In this document: positions 52,153 through 62,008 of the stretch, piece after piece
Position numbering within the stretch: position 1 is the first letter of the stretch
How the letters are laid out: each line of letters begins with the position of its first letter
Assembly (NCBI GenBank): GCA_025093985.1
Contig: JACAAK010000003.1
Span: 1 to 64,000, forward strand
Length of the DNA stretch: 64,000 nt
Origin: Calvatia gigantea
Taxonomy: Eukaryota; Basidiomycota; Agaricomycetes; Agaricales; Lycoperdaceae
Reading direction: 5' to 3'
Notes under the pieces: model-generated
What the model saw: the letters and a program-made list of their open reading frames with translations, nothing else
What the model was told of the DNA's origin: nothing
Database searches by the model: none
Made by a program: the position numbers and the translations under genes

Positions 52153-54863
52153 ATAGGGTGTTTGAGTTCTTGAGTGATTGGAAATTCGCTCCAAATTATC
52201 GGTAGCCAGTAATATTTTTGTAATTAATATGTACTTTGATCACTGAAGTACCTTGTGAAAGTAGTAATGGAGGTTCACCGTGGGTTAACACTATGGACAG
52301 GTGTGGTATTACGACGAGCTGGGAACCACCTCTATCCATCGTCCGTATTCGTCACAATTCCTTGTGTGGTTGGATCTCTAACAAAGAAGGCGCCCCTCAT
52401 TGTGTTTCACAATGAACAGCACCTGATCCGCATTGATGGATGAACGAGTTACCTGGACCGACAAGCATAGGTGGGTATTTCCCCACTCTGTTTTAAGGTT
52501 GATAAACCCATACCTCCTGAATCATGTCCTGAGTGAGCTTGTAGGTCCTCGCATCCAATCAAAACAAGAGCTATATTAACAACCCTAGTCCAGTAGTCGG
52601 GCACAAAACCTGGACTGGACCTAGAGTGTAGGATTGCGGCACTTTTTTACACCAGTTGCTGTTTCCTCGCCGGCAACCTGATTGATACACCGGGTATCGG
52701 GAACCTTTCAAGGTAACCCTCGCCTCAAGCGCCGAAACCCGGAGGTGCTCGAAGATGCGTAACGGGCCGTGCTGAGTGCGGTTACCTAGTCTGAAGTGCT
52801 AACATGTAACACTCAAGGTGTCGAAGAATTTAGACCACGCACACCAGAAAATCTCCCTTGGTTTAAGCGTGTATATCGACCTTCGCTACATGCCATTTAG
52901 GGTAATTACAAGGGTACGGGCTCCAAAAATTTAGACTAGCTCCAGCCAACTCTCTCCGTCACATACTCAAGCATGTCGTAGTGGTGAAATACACCGCATG
53001 ATTGCATCGCCACTATACGAGAAGCGATGGCCTCGACACAACTATCAGCTCCACAACGCTTGGCACACCGAACCTCAGTCCGAGATACGACGTGTGAGAC
53101 TACCACCGCTTGACCCCCTTCTGCAGGCTGCTCCCCACTGGTACGAGGACTAGGCATTCTCCAAAGTTTTCCCGCCCAATACGCAAAAGTAGGAGCCAGT
53201 ATTGTTTATGTGTTGTCGAACCCCGGCTCTACGATAGTGTTGCTCAAGAGTTGATGTGGGAGCTAAGAGCGTCACCAAGGGGAGCCATCCTTTATAATTG
53301 ACTTCATCGACAATCTCCCTTAGGACTTGTTCATCAACATTGACCTCTTGGGCCCCCAACCGCGCCGAATTCGCTCACCCCTTTTAAATAAACATACCAA
53401 TTAGCCCTACTTGGGTCCCCATGGCACGTCCCTCGCTTCATCAATCTGGAGAACGCGAAAGCTCTCTATCGTGTGCTCCACTTCCGCCTTCTTTAAGGGG
53501 TCGACCTTTTGAACTGCTTTGTGCTTTATCTGGCCTTTGGGATTATCGGGCTTTTGCATGGCGAATTTGCCGAAAAGTGCCACAACGACTTATGTGCGTT
53601 TCTGGGAAATCGTCCTCAATAAGTTGGGGGACCGCGCCAGAGGTCACCCTTTAGATTTGTCTCCGAGGGCACTGAACTCTACGTATTCCGTCTTTCATGC
53701 GGGACCTGAAGACGGTTAGGACTTCCATCTTTGGCCCGGCACATCATGGGAGCCTCCTTATAAATTCAGTGGACGTTCTTTCCTCTGCTGTGCCTTTTTC
53801 ACATCGAAGGGAATCCCGTTACATGGGCACCGTTTGATAGCCGGTTTTTGCCCTCTGCTCTGCTACCAGGCGTTGATTGATTAACAACACTAGGTCTGAT
53901 GTCCGCCCCAGTTCATCTGAGTCGCAGGGCACCTGATCAATGTCTTGGGAAGGCGGGAGTGGAGGATATCAATCCTACTGACACATGACACCCCCAGCGC
54001 CCCGATGAAAGCCACCGCTCCGACCGCAAGCTTTTCGCATCCGTGCCTTTTTTTAAATACAAAGCCTCCAGGTACGGCCTCACTCAAGAAAACGGTTGAA
54101 ATCAAAAATCTCCCACGTGAGACACCACGGATGCCATCAGAGCAACAAGTAACCCAATGCCCTGCTCACGCAGAACCGTCGTGATATGTACCATCGGCCG
54201 ATCACAAGGGGCACAAGGGGAAACCTTGGCATCGTTTCTTTCGGTTATTGGAGGGCCTAAGCGCCTGATTTGAAGCGTGGGATGAAACGACACAAACAGA
54301 CTCCGAAGTCAGAACATTTCCAAACTGCCGGAACGCCTTGGGCTGATTGACAAAGAGCTTGGGGGGTCCGACGTATGCGAATAATTATTGGCTGCAAGCA
54401 TGTGTAGGGAAATGATACCGTGATCAACAGATGGATGTCGCCAGATTGTTGTGCCTTTGTTCTGGAATTCTCGGCATATTATTAAACGCTGTCTACTTAT
54501 GGTCTATTGTTGTCGAGTAACAGGTGGGGGACAACTAAAAGGTCCGGATAGGGTGGACCTCCATTCTCAGTGTCAAGAAAGTTCCTTTGAAGGATGCGCT
54601 GTATTCATAGGACGGCAGAAGGTGAGAAAGCCCGCCGCCCAAACTCTATATGTGTAAAATGAAACCATAAAACCCACGGGCAACGCAAAACGTAAGCGAC
54701 ATGAAATGTGAAATGAAAGGGAAAAGGGGGGATAGCAGCACAGTCCAAGGGGACAAAAAAAAAAAAACAGCAACCAAACATAGATGAAAGTGTAACATAG
54801 TATCCGTAGTGCTCTTGTTCCAAGATGATGAAAAGAGAAAAATCACGAATAGAAAACCCTCCT

Positions 54864-56494
54864 TCATGAGACTGGTTCACCACACCAATTCTGTAGGCCA
54901 ATGCTACGGATGACACACTTCTCCCTGACAGTCCCCCAAAAAGAACCAAGCACCCGTCCAAAATCCCTCTCTTCGGCATCTTGACTCCTGGGTAAGACAT
55001 CCCAAACATCATATCTCAACGGCTGCTGCGGCACCGGCATGCGTTGCACCGTTCTCATCAGATCACTCTCCCAACTCATGTCACGTATCACCTTCAAATT
55101 CGGAAACGCTTCTGAGCGCAAAAGGGACTTGATTTGTTCCGCGAGCCTGAAAAAGGGCCCACCGTGACCGCTTTGATTTTTTGACAGAATGGGTAAATGG
55201 TCGGCAGCGTGGCCGTGCCTGACAAGATACAAATCTAAAATCGTCGAGCAAACGTTTGTTCATGTCCCTGATACAATGAGTTGGACATTAGGATGCGCAG
55301 GGAGTAAAATGTGTGGGGCGATCCAGTCTGGGGATTGCCAATTCCATTCTGCATCGGCGCTGCAGATGAATTCGCGTAGGTTGGGACACCATGCTGCTAG
55401 TCCTGATGACGGATGCCGGCGGTGGGTCGACACTGGTGTGGTATGGTGGGGCGTGGTGAGGTAATGTTCTTCAATTGCTCCTGTGGAGTGGCCTAGTTCG
55501 AGTTGGACGATATTGGGGTCCATGGACTTGGAAGAACCGTGCGAAGCCGTTACCTGTGTACGAGAAAATCCGTAGAGAGGACGGAGATATTCTGCAGAGC
55601 AGGCATAGACCAAGAAGACAAGACGGAAAAGGTGATATTGTCAAGGGTGAGTTTCAGGGTGCGAAGTGCAGGGAGATGAACGGGTAAAGGGCCTTGTGAT
55701 GTGGAATAAGCGGAGATGACCGAGTTCTGAAGAATAGAAGGGAAGTTGGGTGCGACGAGATCGGTGGCGCAGAGTGAGAGCTCGAGGTAATCGAGGTCGG
55801 ATGCAGCTCTGTCAAGGGCGGGACTGAGGCGGAGGAAGAATGAGATACACCCAGACTGGTCTCGGCGATCATAGTCATAGTTAGTCCATGATAGCCGCTT
55901 GAGCTTGTTGCCGGGCCTAGCGAGACTGGAGAGGAGGTGGTCTGGGGAGGAATGGGGTTGGCGGCGGATCGAGCGGTAGTCGGAGTAAGCGGCAAGTTTA
56001 GGAGAGTGGTCGATGATGGTACGCAGATCAGATGGGTCACAGCGCTCTAAGGTTGGTGTTTCGATGTGAAGACGATGGATAGTGGCGCCGATGTCTTTGT
56101 TTGATATGATGGTGGCAGCAAGGGCTTTTGCCTGAACGGCCCGGGAGACCCAGACAAACTCATAGAGCATGTCTTGAACCATCCAATGCCAATCTTTGCT
56201 TACTCGGCTCATTGCGGCGCGGCGTTGTAGGGCAATACGGTATGCACTGAGACGGCGGAGAAGGTCTGAATGTGATGAGTCTACGTCGAGAAAAGAAACA
56301 GAAGCGTTGAGCTGGCCGTGGGGGCCAGTGAAGTGAGAGTCTTCCTGTGCCGCAAAACGAAGGATGGTAAGCCATATCTCTGGGGGCAGGAGTGGGAGGT
56401 TCCGTGTTGCCTTTGGCTGCTTGGGACGACGGCGCAAGAGCCTGGCGATGGGACGAGGAAGTAACATGAGCTTTGCAAACAGAGACAGCCACAT
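54864..56494 (-). pseudogene. F-box-like protein, unit 4 (several frameshifts)
   Basis: From the Met at 56494 the N-terminal half reads as in unit 1, through the F-box-like segment and the Leu-rich middle, to about 55565. There an extra A (gagaaaatccg against gagaaatccg) ends the frame. Further one-base changes follow: an extra G near 55517 (attggggtcc), a missing C near 55274 (gatacaatgag) and an extra A near 55239 (ctaaaatcg). The C-terminal piece (about 55232-54864) is otherwise unchanged. Most lesions are homopolymer gains. Confidence 0.7.
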
Positions 56495-56582
56495 CCGCGC
56501 CCTTATATCGCTCCTTTCCCACCCTTCCCGCTCACGTAAATACAGGACCCCCGAAAACCCCAGGGGATCCCTGAGGCACCTT

Positions 56583-56860
56583 CGGATAAAAAGATGAGGA
56601 CCTCTGAAGAACCCTGTGCTATTTTGCGGATAAAACTTAAGAACTTTTGGCGGGAACCCTAGCACAATTTCCGGATAAAACTTTCGGTTTGTGGGGCAAC
56701 CTGGGGGAACCCTGAACATATCCGGATAAACTTTCTCTATGTGGGCGGTCCAAGTTTCAGGGACCTTCTGCAGTGGGCGCGTTAGCGCTCGAATTCGGCC
56801 TAAAAATTGGAGGGTGGAGACCTTAATTTTTTTCGAAAATTGGTCGCGGATAAAAATCTC
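56583..56860. repeat. Degenerate ~48-bp minisatellite, unit 4 (one repeat lost)
   Basis: CGGATAAA cores at 56583, 56627, 56672, 56723 and 56847. Compared with unit 1 about 23 bp are missing (gaattcggcc joins directly to taaaaattgg), which removes the fifth core. Confidence 0.65.
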
Positions 56861-56987
56861 AAAACTCGGATCAGGGATCCATAGGGGTTTTCGGGGGTCC
56901 TGTAAATACGTCCCGGGTGCCGTTGTCCGGTCCACATCTCACTCAAGACCCCCCCTCGCTCAGTTGGAAGGGCGTGAGAGTCTGGGG

Positions 56988-57370
56988 TGCTGTTGATAGC
57001 GCCCTTTAGGGAAGACAACCTACAAGGTAAGTGTGCACGTAACATTAGTTCAAACTCCAATCTACAGTACTAGTTACTGCTACATAACTAGGGATACCTC
57101 TACAGTTACCTAGAATGTTGTGCCTGATTGTGGGCTAGGTTGTTCTCATAAGCCTATTGGGGCTTCGACTCATTAGTCTATTGGGACTAGCCTATTGTGG
57201 CACTGCCTATTGAGGCTCGGTTGTTCATAGCCCTATTGTGGGCTCGATTCAAACCTATTGTGGTTTTTTATTTTACTTTACAGATATCGGACGGCATTGC
57301 AGATTGCTGCAATCAACAGACGATAGCTATCTCTTGGTATTGCATATTGTTGCAATCAACAAGTTATTAG
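56988..57370 (+). repeat. Probable 5' LTR of element A
   Basis: Boundaries are approximate. TGCTGTTGAT at 56988 and TTATTAGCA at 57370 would give TGCT..AGCA ends; alternatively TGTTGAT (56991) pairs with ATCAACA (57361). There is no second LTR in the window to settle this. Inside are six CCTATTG-type repeats (about 57149-57263) and two copies of a TTGCA..TGCAA palindrome (57302-57361). Confidence 0.6.
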
Positions 57371-57794
57371 CACCCTAATACCAAGGAGAGTCACGTACTA
57401 CAAACGTGCGTGATTCACCTAGAACAAGTGGTTCAAGACGCCTCCCTGAGACAAAGGAAAAGGGAAGGATCTACCACCGCCCGAAAGACAAAGAAGGTAC
57501 TATACACCAACAACTGGAGACACCCCAGCTCCACTACAGACACCAGCAAGGTCAAGAGACCAACCCCCCCATCAAGAACCACAAAGAACACACCCCGCAA
57601 GAACATACGCACCCCCAGTTACTCGGTCCCAAGCAAGACAAGTAACTTTCCAAGAAGCAGTAACAGTTCCACCCCACCTACCCCCAGCTCTTACCGAATC
57701 AAGTTTATCCGATCTCGAAGATACCCCTACCCCATCTCCTCTCTCTGAACAATATCACCTCGAAGAACTTGGTTCAAACCAAACACCACCCGAG

Positions 57795-59456
57795 ATGCCA
57801 CAACCAAATCAGTACGGTTTCTTACCTGAACCCGAACTAAACAATACACCACCCGATTCCCCGAGTGAACCACCCGCTCAATTTCCCTCACCCCCGTTCA
57901 TCTTTACCCCAACAGAAGGACATATCCTCAGAAACCCAGGGCCACGAATTCCCCCAGGAACCTTCTTCAATCCAGAAACTCAAGTATTATATAATCCTGC
58001 GGATCAATTATCCCCGCACAATGGAAATACCTTTGATACTATCCCTGGACCTAGCTCAAATTATTCCAACAAAGACGAAGAACCAGTAATCTATTCACCA
58101 GATACCCTCGTCTATCCATTACCTGGAGAGATCTTCAATACCCTTTTACAAAGATCCCCTCAACCTTTACCACCCCTATTCCCATTACCAATGGCAGCTG
58201 TACAACCCGCACTACCTCAAGTAGCACCCAATGCCCCTAGGCATCAATATGCACCAATTCCCATGATTGCGGCCAACCCGAATTATCAACGGGAAATTGG
58301 TCGACTTCCCAAATTATTCAGAGGAGACCCAAAAGACTTCAATGTCTGGTGGGTTTCAGTAAAGAACTACATCAGATTAAACCCAGCCGTATACCCCAAT
58401 GAAAACGTTCGAATTCGACTAGTACTCTCCATGATACCACCCGGAGGAGCATCCGGAAACTTTGCAGCCCAATATTGGTTCGAAAGAACCCACGAAGAAG
58501 ATGGGACTCCAGCAGCAAACGGCTGGAGAAACGACACTTGGAGAAACTTTGAAGAAAGAATCAGAGAATACTTTATCCCTGCAGACAAAGAAATGAATGC
58601 CCTTGATCAATGGAAGGAACTACATCAAGGACCAAGAAAAGCAGCGGAATTCAACACGCAATTCCAACGCCTAGCTACCGAAGCAGGCATTATATGCGAC
58701 AAGGAACTTATCAACCAATACAAGAAAGGTCTTAATCGAAAACTTGTGAAAGCAATTTACGTTAGAGAAGTAGGAGAGCCAAGAACCATCGCAGAATGGT
58801 ATGCTGAAGCTATCCGACGAGATAATGTCGAAAAACGAGCCACAGCCATGTTCGGAGAAAGCAAGAAGGAAAGGAACAGATTCATTCCTCAACAAAGGAA
58901 CGGATGGAACTACGCAAAACCTCTACCACCCCAAAGGCAGTCAACCTGAGACCCTTGGGCAATGGACGTCGATAATCTTGACTACGACAGCGATGATTCT
59001 TCTTCTGAAGAAGACTCTCCTAACGTTCAGGAATATTATGCAGAAGACCCTGAACCAAACCCAGAATCACAGATTCAACTAAACGCAATCTTTACACCTG
59101 CGCAATACAACCAATACAGAAATCATTTATGCATCGGATGTGGATCAGACAAACACTTCATTAAAGACTGTCCCAATCCGGACAAAAACCTTTCCAAAAG
59201 TTACCAATCCAAAAAGAAATTCATGAACCAGCCACAAAGGCAGTTCAATCGCGGACCTTCTCGACCTCTGCCACGAAATTTCCCACCTAGGCCTATTCAA
59301 CCATCAAGATCCCCAACCAAACCCTCATTCCCTCCAAAGAAGATTTCCGCTCTCGAAATCCAAGCTATGATAGAAGAATTGCCTCATAAAGAACAAGCTT
59401 CATTCAGGAACTCCTATATCACTGAACAAGCCATAAAACCCCTATCAGATTTTTAG
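57795..59456 (+). CDS. gag: Gag polyprotein of element A (interrupted by TGA)
   Basis: Residues 1-170 are Pro-rich. The retrotransposon-gag core follows (LPKLFRGDPKDFNVWWVSVK, DTWRNFEERIREYF, LDQWKELHQGPRKAAEFNTQ, FQRLATEAGI). The frame meets TGA at 58947-58949 and continues in the same frame with an acidic stretch (MDVDNLDYDSDDSSSEEDS) and a zinc knuckle C-x2-C-x4-H-x4-C (CIGCGSDKHFIKDC), followed by a basic Pro/Arg-rich tail, to TAG 59454-59456. Zinc knuckle and core belong to one Gag, so the TGA is most likely a mutation of an Arg codon. The same frame stays open, still Pro-rich, well upstream of 57795, so the true start may lie further left. Confidence 0.8.
59447..59456 (+). promoter_or_regulatory. 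Candidate -1 ribosomal frameshift site between Gag and Pol
   Basis: The 0 frame reads GAT TTT TAG; a one-base back-slip of TTT reads TTA GGC AGA and enters the Pol frame exactly at the Gag stop. A run of five T allows the slip. Confidence 0.45.
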
Positions 59457-60689
59457 GCAGAACTCCTGAAGAACCGATCCCAACTTCAGAAGTCACAACT
59501 ACCATAAATCAAATTCGACTTCCCACCTCAGAAAATAAAGCTTCAATTTACCTCCCAATTCGACTAAAGCAAAAACCCTCCAAAACCATCGCCCTTACCG
59601 CTTTGATCAATTCAGGAGCTCAAGGAAATTTCATCTCCAAGAAATTCGTACAAACACACCAATTCAAATGAAACATAGTCGATCAACCGATCAAAGTTTC
59701 TAACATTGACGGATCACCCAATCAATGAGGATCCATCAATGAATTCATCAATTTAAATGCCATCATTGATGGAAGAGAATGCGATATCAAAGCCTACGTC
59801 ACTGGCTTAGGATCAAAAGACCTTATACTAGGTTACCCATGGTTGGAAACACACAACCCGGACATAAACTGGTCAAAGAAAACCTTCAAATGGAGAAATC
59901 AAAACCAGATATTACCCCTTATTGCTAAATCTGCAAATGGACCGATGACTATCAATGAGGTAGTCCTCGACACCCTAGCACAAATGGACCAGGAAGATCA
60001 ATGAAATGTAGATCAAATTGCTCTAAAACTATTCGAAGCAACCATAATGGAGAAAAATGATGACCTATCCATTGAAGAACTACAACTATATCTCGAAAAC
60101 ATCGATATGGACAACTTCTCTATCGAAGACGAGCTAGGATTCAACCTAACTCCCCTTGAACTCGAAATTAATGCAAAAATTGCCACTTCCACGCAATTAA
60201 GCAGTAAATATGCCACGGTTAATACCAATAAACTTCCAAAGAAGTTCCACCGATTCAAACACTTGTTTGATCCAAAGAAGGCAGAACAATTTCCACCAGA
60301 TCGACCATACAACCATAAAATCGATCTAAAACCTTCATTCGAGCCACAGTTGGGGAAAACCTATCCATTATCCCCCAAGGAAACCGAAGAATTACAAGCC
60401 TTTCTTGACGACAATCTAAAGAAGGGATATATTCGAGAATCCGAGTCACCCATGGCCTCATCCTTCTTTTTTGTTGGAAAGAAAGATGGCAAACTACAAC
60501 CATGCCAGGATTACCAATACCTCAATTCGCATACAGTCAAAAATGCCTACCCTATTCCTATGATTACCACAATCATGGACAAACTCAAAGGCGCGAAACT
60601 ATTCACTAAAATGGACATCCGATTAGGATATAACAATGTCTGTATTCATGAAGGAGACCAATGGAAAGCAGCCTTCAAAACACCATTAG
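59453..60689 (+). pseudogene. pol: Pol fragment of element A: protease and N-terminal RT
   Basis: Frame -1 relative to Gag. The protease region reads ALINSGAQGNFISKKFV, where the catalytic D-S-G-A is N-S-G-A (AAT at 59609-59611), and LGSKDLILGYPWLETHNPDI. Three in-frame TGA codons interrupt it at 59669, 59726 and 60002. RT starts with [20 protein letters not shown], then [40 protein letters not shown] and [16 protein letters not shown]. Conserved Arg residues of Gypsy RTs appear as Gln (QDYQYLN) and Cys (NNVCI), as expected from C-to-T changes in CGN codons. The coding sequence stops at WKAAFKTPL, before the catalytic Y-x-D-D, because element B is inserted there. Confidence 0.8.
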
Positions 60690-60997
60690 TGTTACGACCT
60701 TAGTCAGTTTAGACCTCAGGTTGCAGCTCTGGCTAAGTCTTGAGGGTGAGTAAGGGAAAGAGAACAAGAGGTGGTTAAGCGTACCGAATACAGCAGGTTG
60801 TATGTACGCTTAAATATGTCTAGAGCTATCCAGTTGAACGGATGGAGTAACTACATGAAACGTCCGGTCAAGGTGTGGTAGTTGGTACGAGTCATATCTT
60901 TGGAGAATGCTGGACTGGAATAACTGAAACAGGTACGCAGATAGTTAGGAATGTAGAATAGCACGGAACTCGTTATGATCGGTGGAAACTCATAACA
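60690..60997 (-). repeat. 3' LTR of element B
   Basis: 308 bp beginning TGTTACGACC and ending ACTCATAACA on the plus strand, with TGTTA/TAACA inverted ends. Immediately to the right, ataccctccgatt is the complement of a purine-rich tract (AATCGGAGGGTAT), where the polypurine tract should be. Confidence 0.7.
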
Positions 60998-61015
60998 ATA
61001 CCCTCCGATTAGACT

Positions 61016-62002
61016 TCATGCCTCAGGAAGTTCGTCGAACTCTCCATTGACTACGGCTGCGGTGAGGGCTTTCTTGGTGGCCCCGATGAGGTACTTTCCT
61101 TCGTTGGAGCGTGTGAGGAAGACGGGCAAGTGGCTGCGGCCGTCTTGACGGATAGGGACTGGGACTCCGTTGAAGGGGAACTCGGTGGTGGTTGAGTTGT
61201 CCCAATAGCTCTTGACTATCGCTTTCCAGTAATGTTGGTCCTTTTCTTGGCCTGGTAGTACACTGCGGAATCTTGCTGGTGGGAGAAAAACCGATACGAT
61301 CTGTGGTGGGGTGATGGTCTTTATGAATTGTCAGAGTGCATTGACTTCCTCCTTCATTGAGACGGTGGTTTCTTTGTCCATGGGCATGTCTGCTCGTTTG
61401 GTTGGTGGGGAACGGATGGTGGTGTGTAGGTCGGTGAGAGTGATTCCGATGCGTGTAACGAGTTGATCGATGTCTGGGTCTTCTGTGGTCTTGTCGTGTC
61501 CTAGTAAGTTCATAGCGACGTCTGCGAGTTCCAGGAAGATGTCGGCGATGTCGAGGTGGTTGAATACCTCTAGAGCGAGGTCAACACGGCTCTGAAGGCT
61601 GTGAACTCGATTTTGTTCGCTAGGTGTGAGGGTGGATAATTCTAGCGTGCGGAAGATGGTGGGGATGTGTTGGCTTGTGGAGGACAATGCGTTGGCGAAT
61701 CCGGCGTACATGTCCGTGAAGGTGATGCAAGCGGTGGCGAGGGTGATATGGCAGTTTACTGCGAGTCGTTTGTTTTGGGCCGTGATTGTTTCTACTTCGT
61801 CGTTTGTGGCTTTGTTGACATCTTTGAGGAGGGCCTCGAGGAGTCCTTGTGCTGGGGACGGGGTGGTTGTGAGGTTGTAACGGGTGCCTTGGGGTGCGGG
61901 TGCTTGGCTGTTGCCTGGTTTTGGGAGAGGGACTGAGGAGATTGTGGTCGGATTGGGGTGGACGAGGGAGTTGATAGAGATGCGGTTGGCTTGGGAGGAC
62001 AT
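61016..62002 (-). CDS. Extra 3' ORF of element B, downstream of integrase
   Basis: Starts MSSQANRISINSLVHPNPTT at 62002 and runs to TGA 61333-61331 (223 residues). The same frame then continues (QFIKTITPPQIVSVFLPPAR, YWKAIVKSYWDNSTTTEFPF, FLTRSNEGKYLIGATKKALT) to TGA 61018-61016, about 329 residues in all. The internal TGA is therefore probably a mutated codon. Composition is globular and helical (LALEVFNHLDIADIFLELAD), with no transmembrane segment, signal peptide or motif known to me, so it is not an envelope-like protein by sequence. The ORF lies in the pol frame, separated from the pol TAG by two codons (CCA AAC). It could be a third element protein made by reinitiation or read-through, or a captured host gene fragment. 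Confidence 0.65.
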
Positions 62003-62008
62003 GTTTGG

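Larger units (their letters stand above)
49600..56984. repeat. Segmental repeat, unit 4 (7.4 kb, damaged)
   Basis: Matches unit 1 from about 6860 to 14266 and is bounded left by unique DNA and right by an LTR element. It carries many single-base gains and losses, often in homopolymers or exactly at sites where the other units differ. Both its genes are broken as written. It lacks GOLPH3 and ACH1. Confidence 0.9.
56988..60689 (+). mobile_element. Ty3/Gypsy LTR retrotransposon A, truncated in RT
   Basis: Order on the plus strand is 5' LTR (about 56988-57370), Gag with retrotransposon-gag core and a CCHC zinc knuckle, a -1 shift, aspartic protease, and the N-terminal part of reverse transcriptase. 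The element stops at 60689, inside RT, where LTR element B begins. RNase H, integrase and 3' LTR are not in the window, perhaps beyond element B. Gag/Pol carries four in-frame TGA codons and a lost catalytic residue in the protease, so this copy is inactive. Confidence 0.85.
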
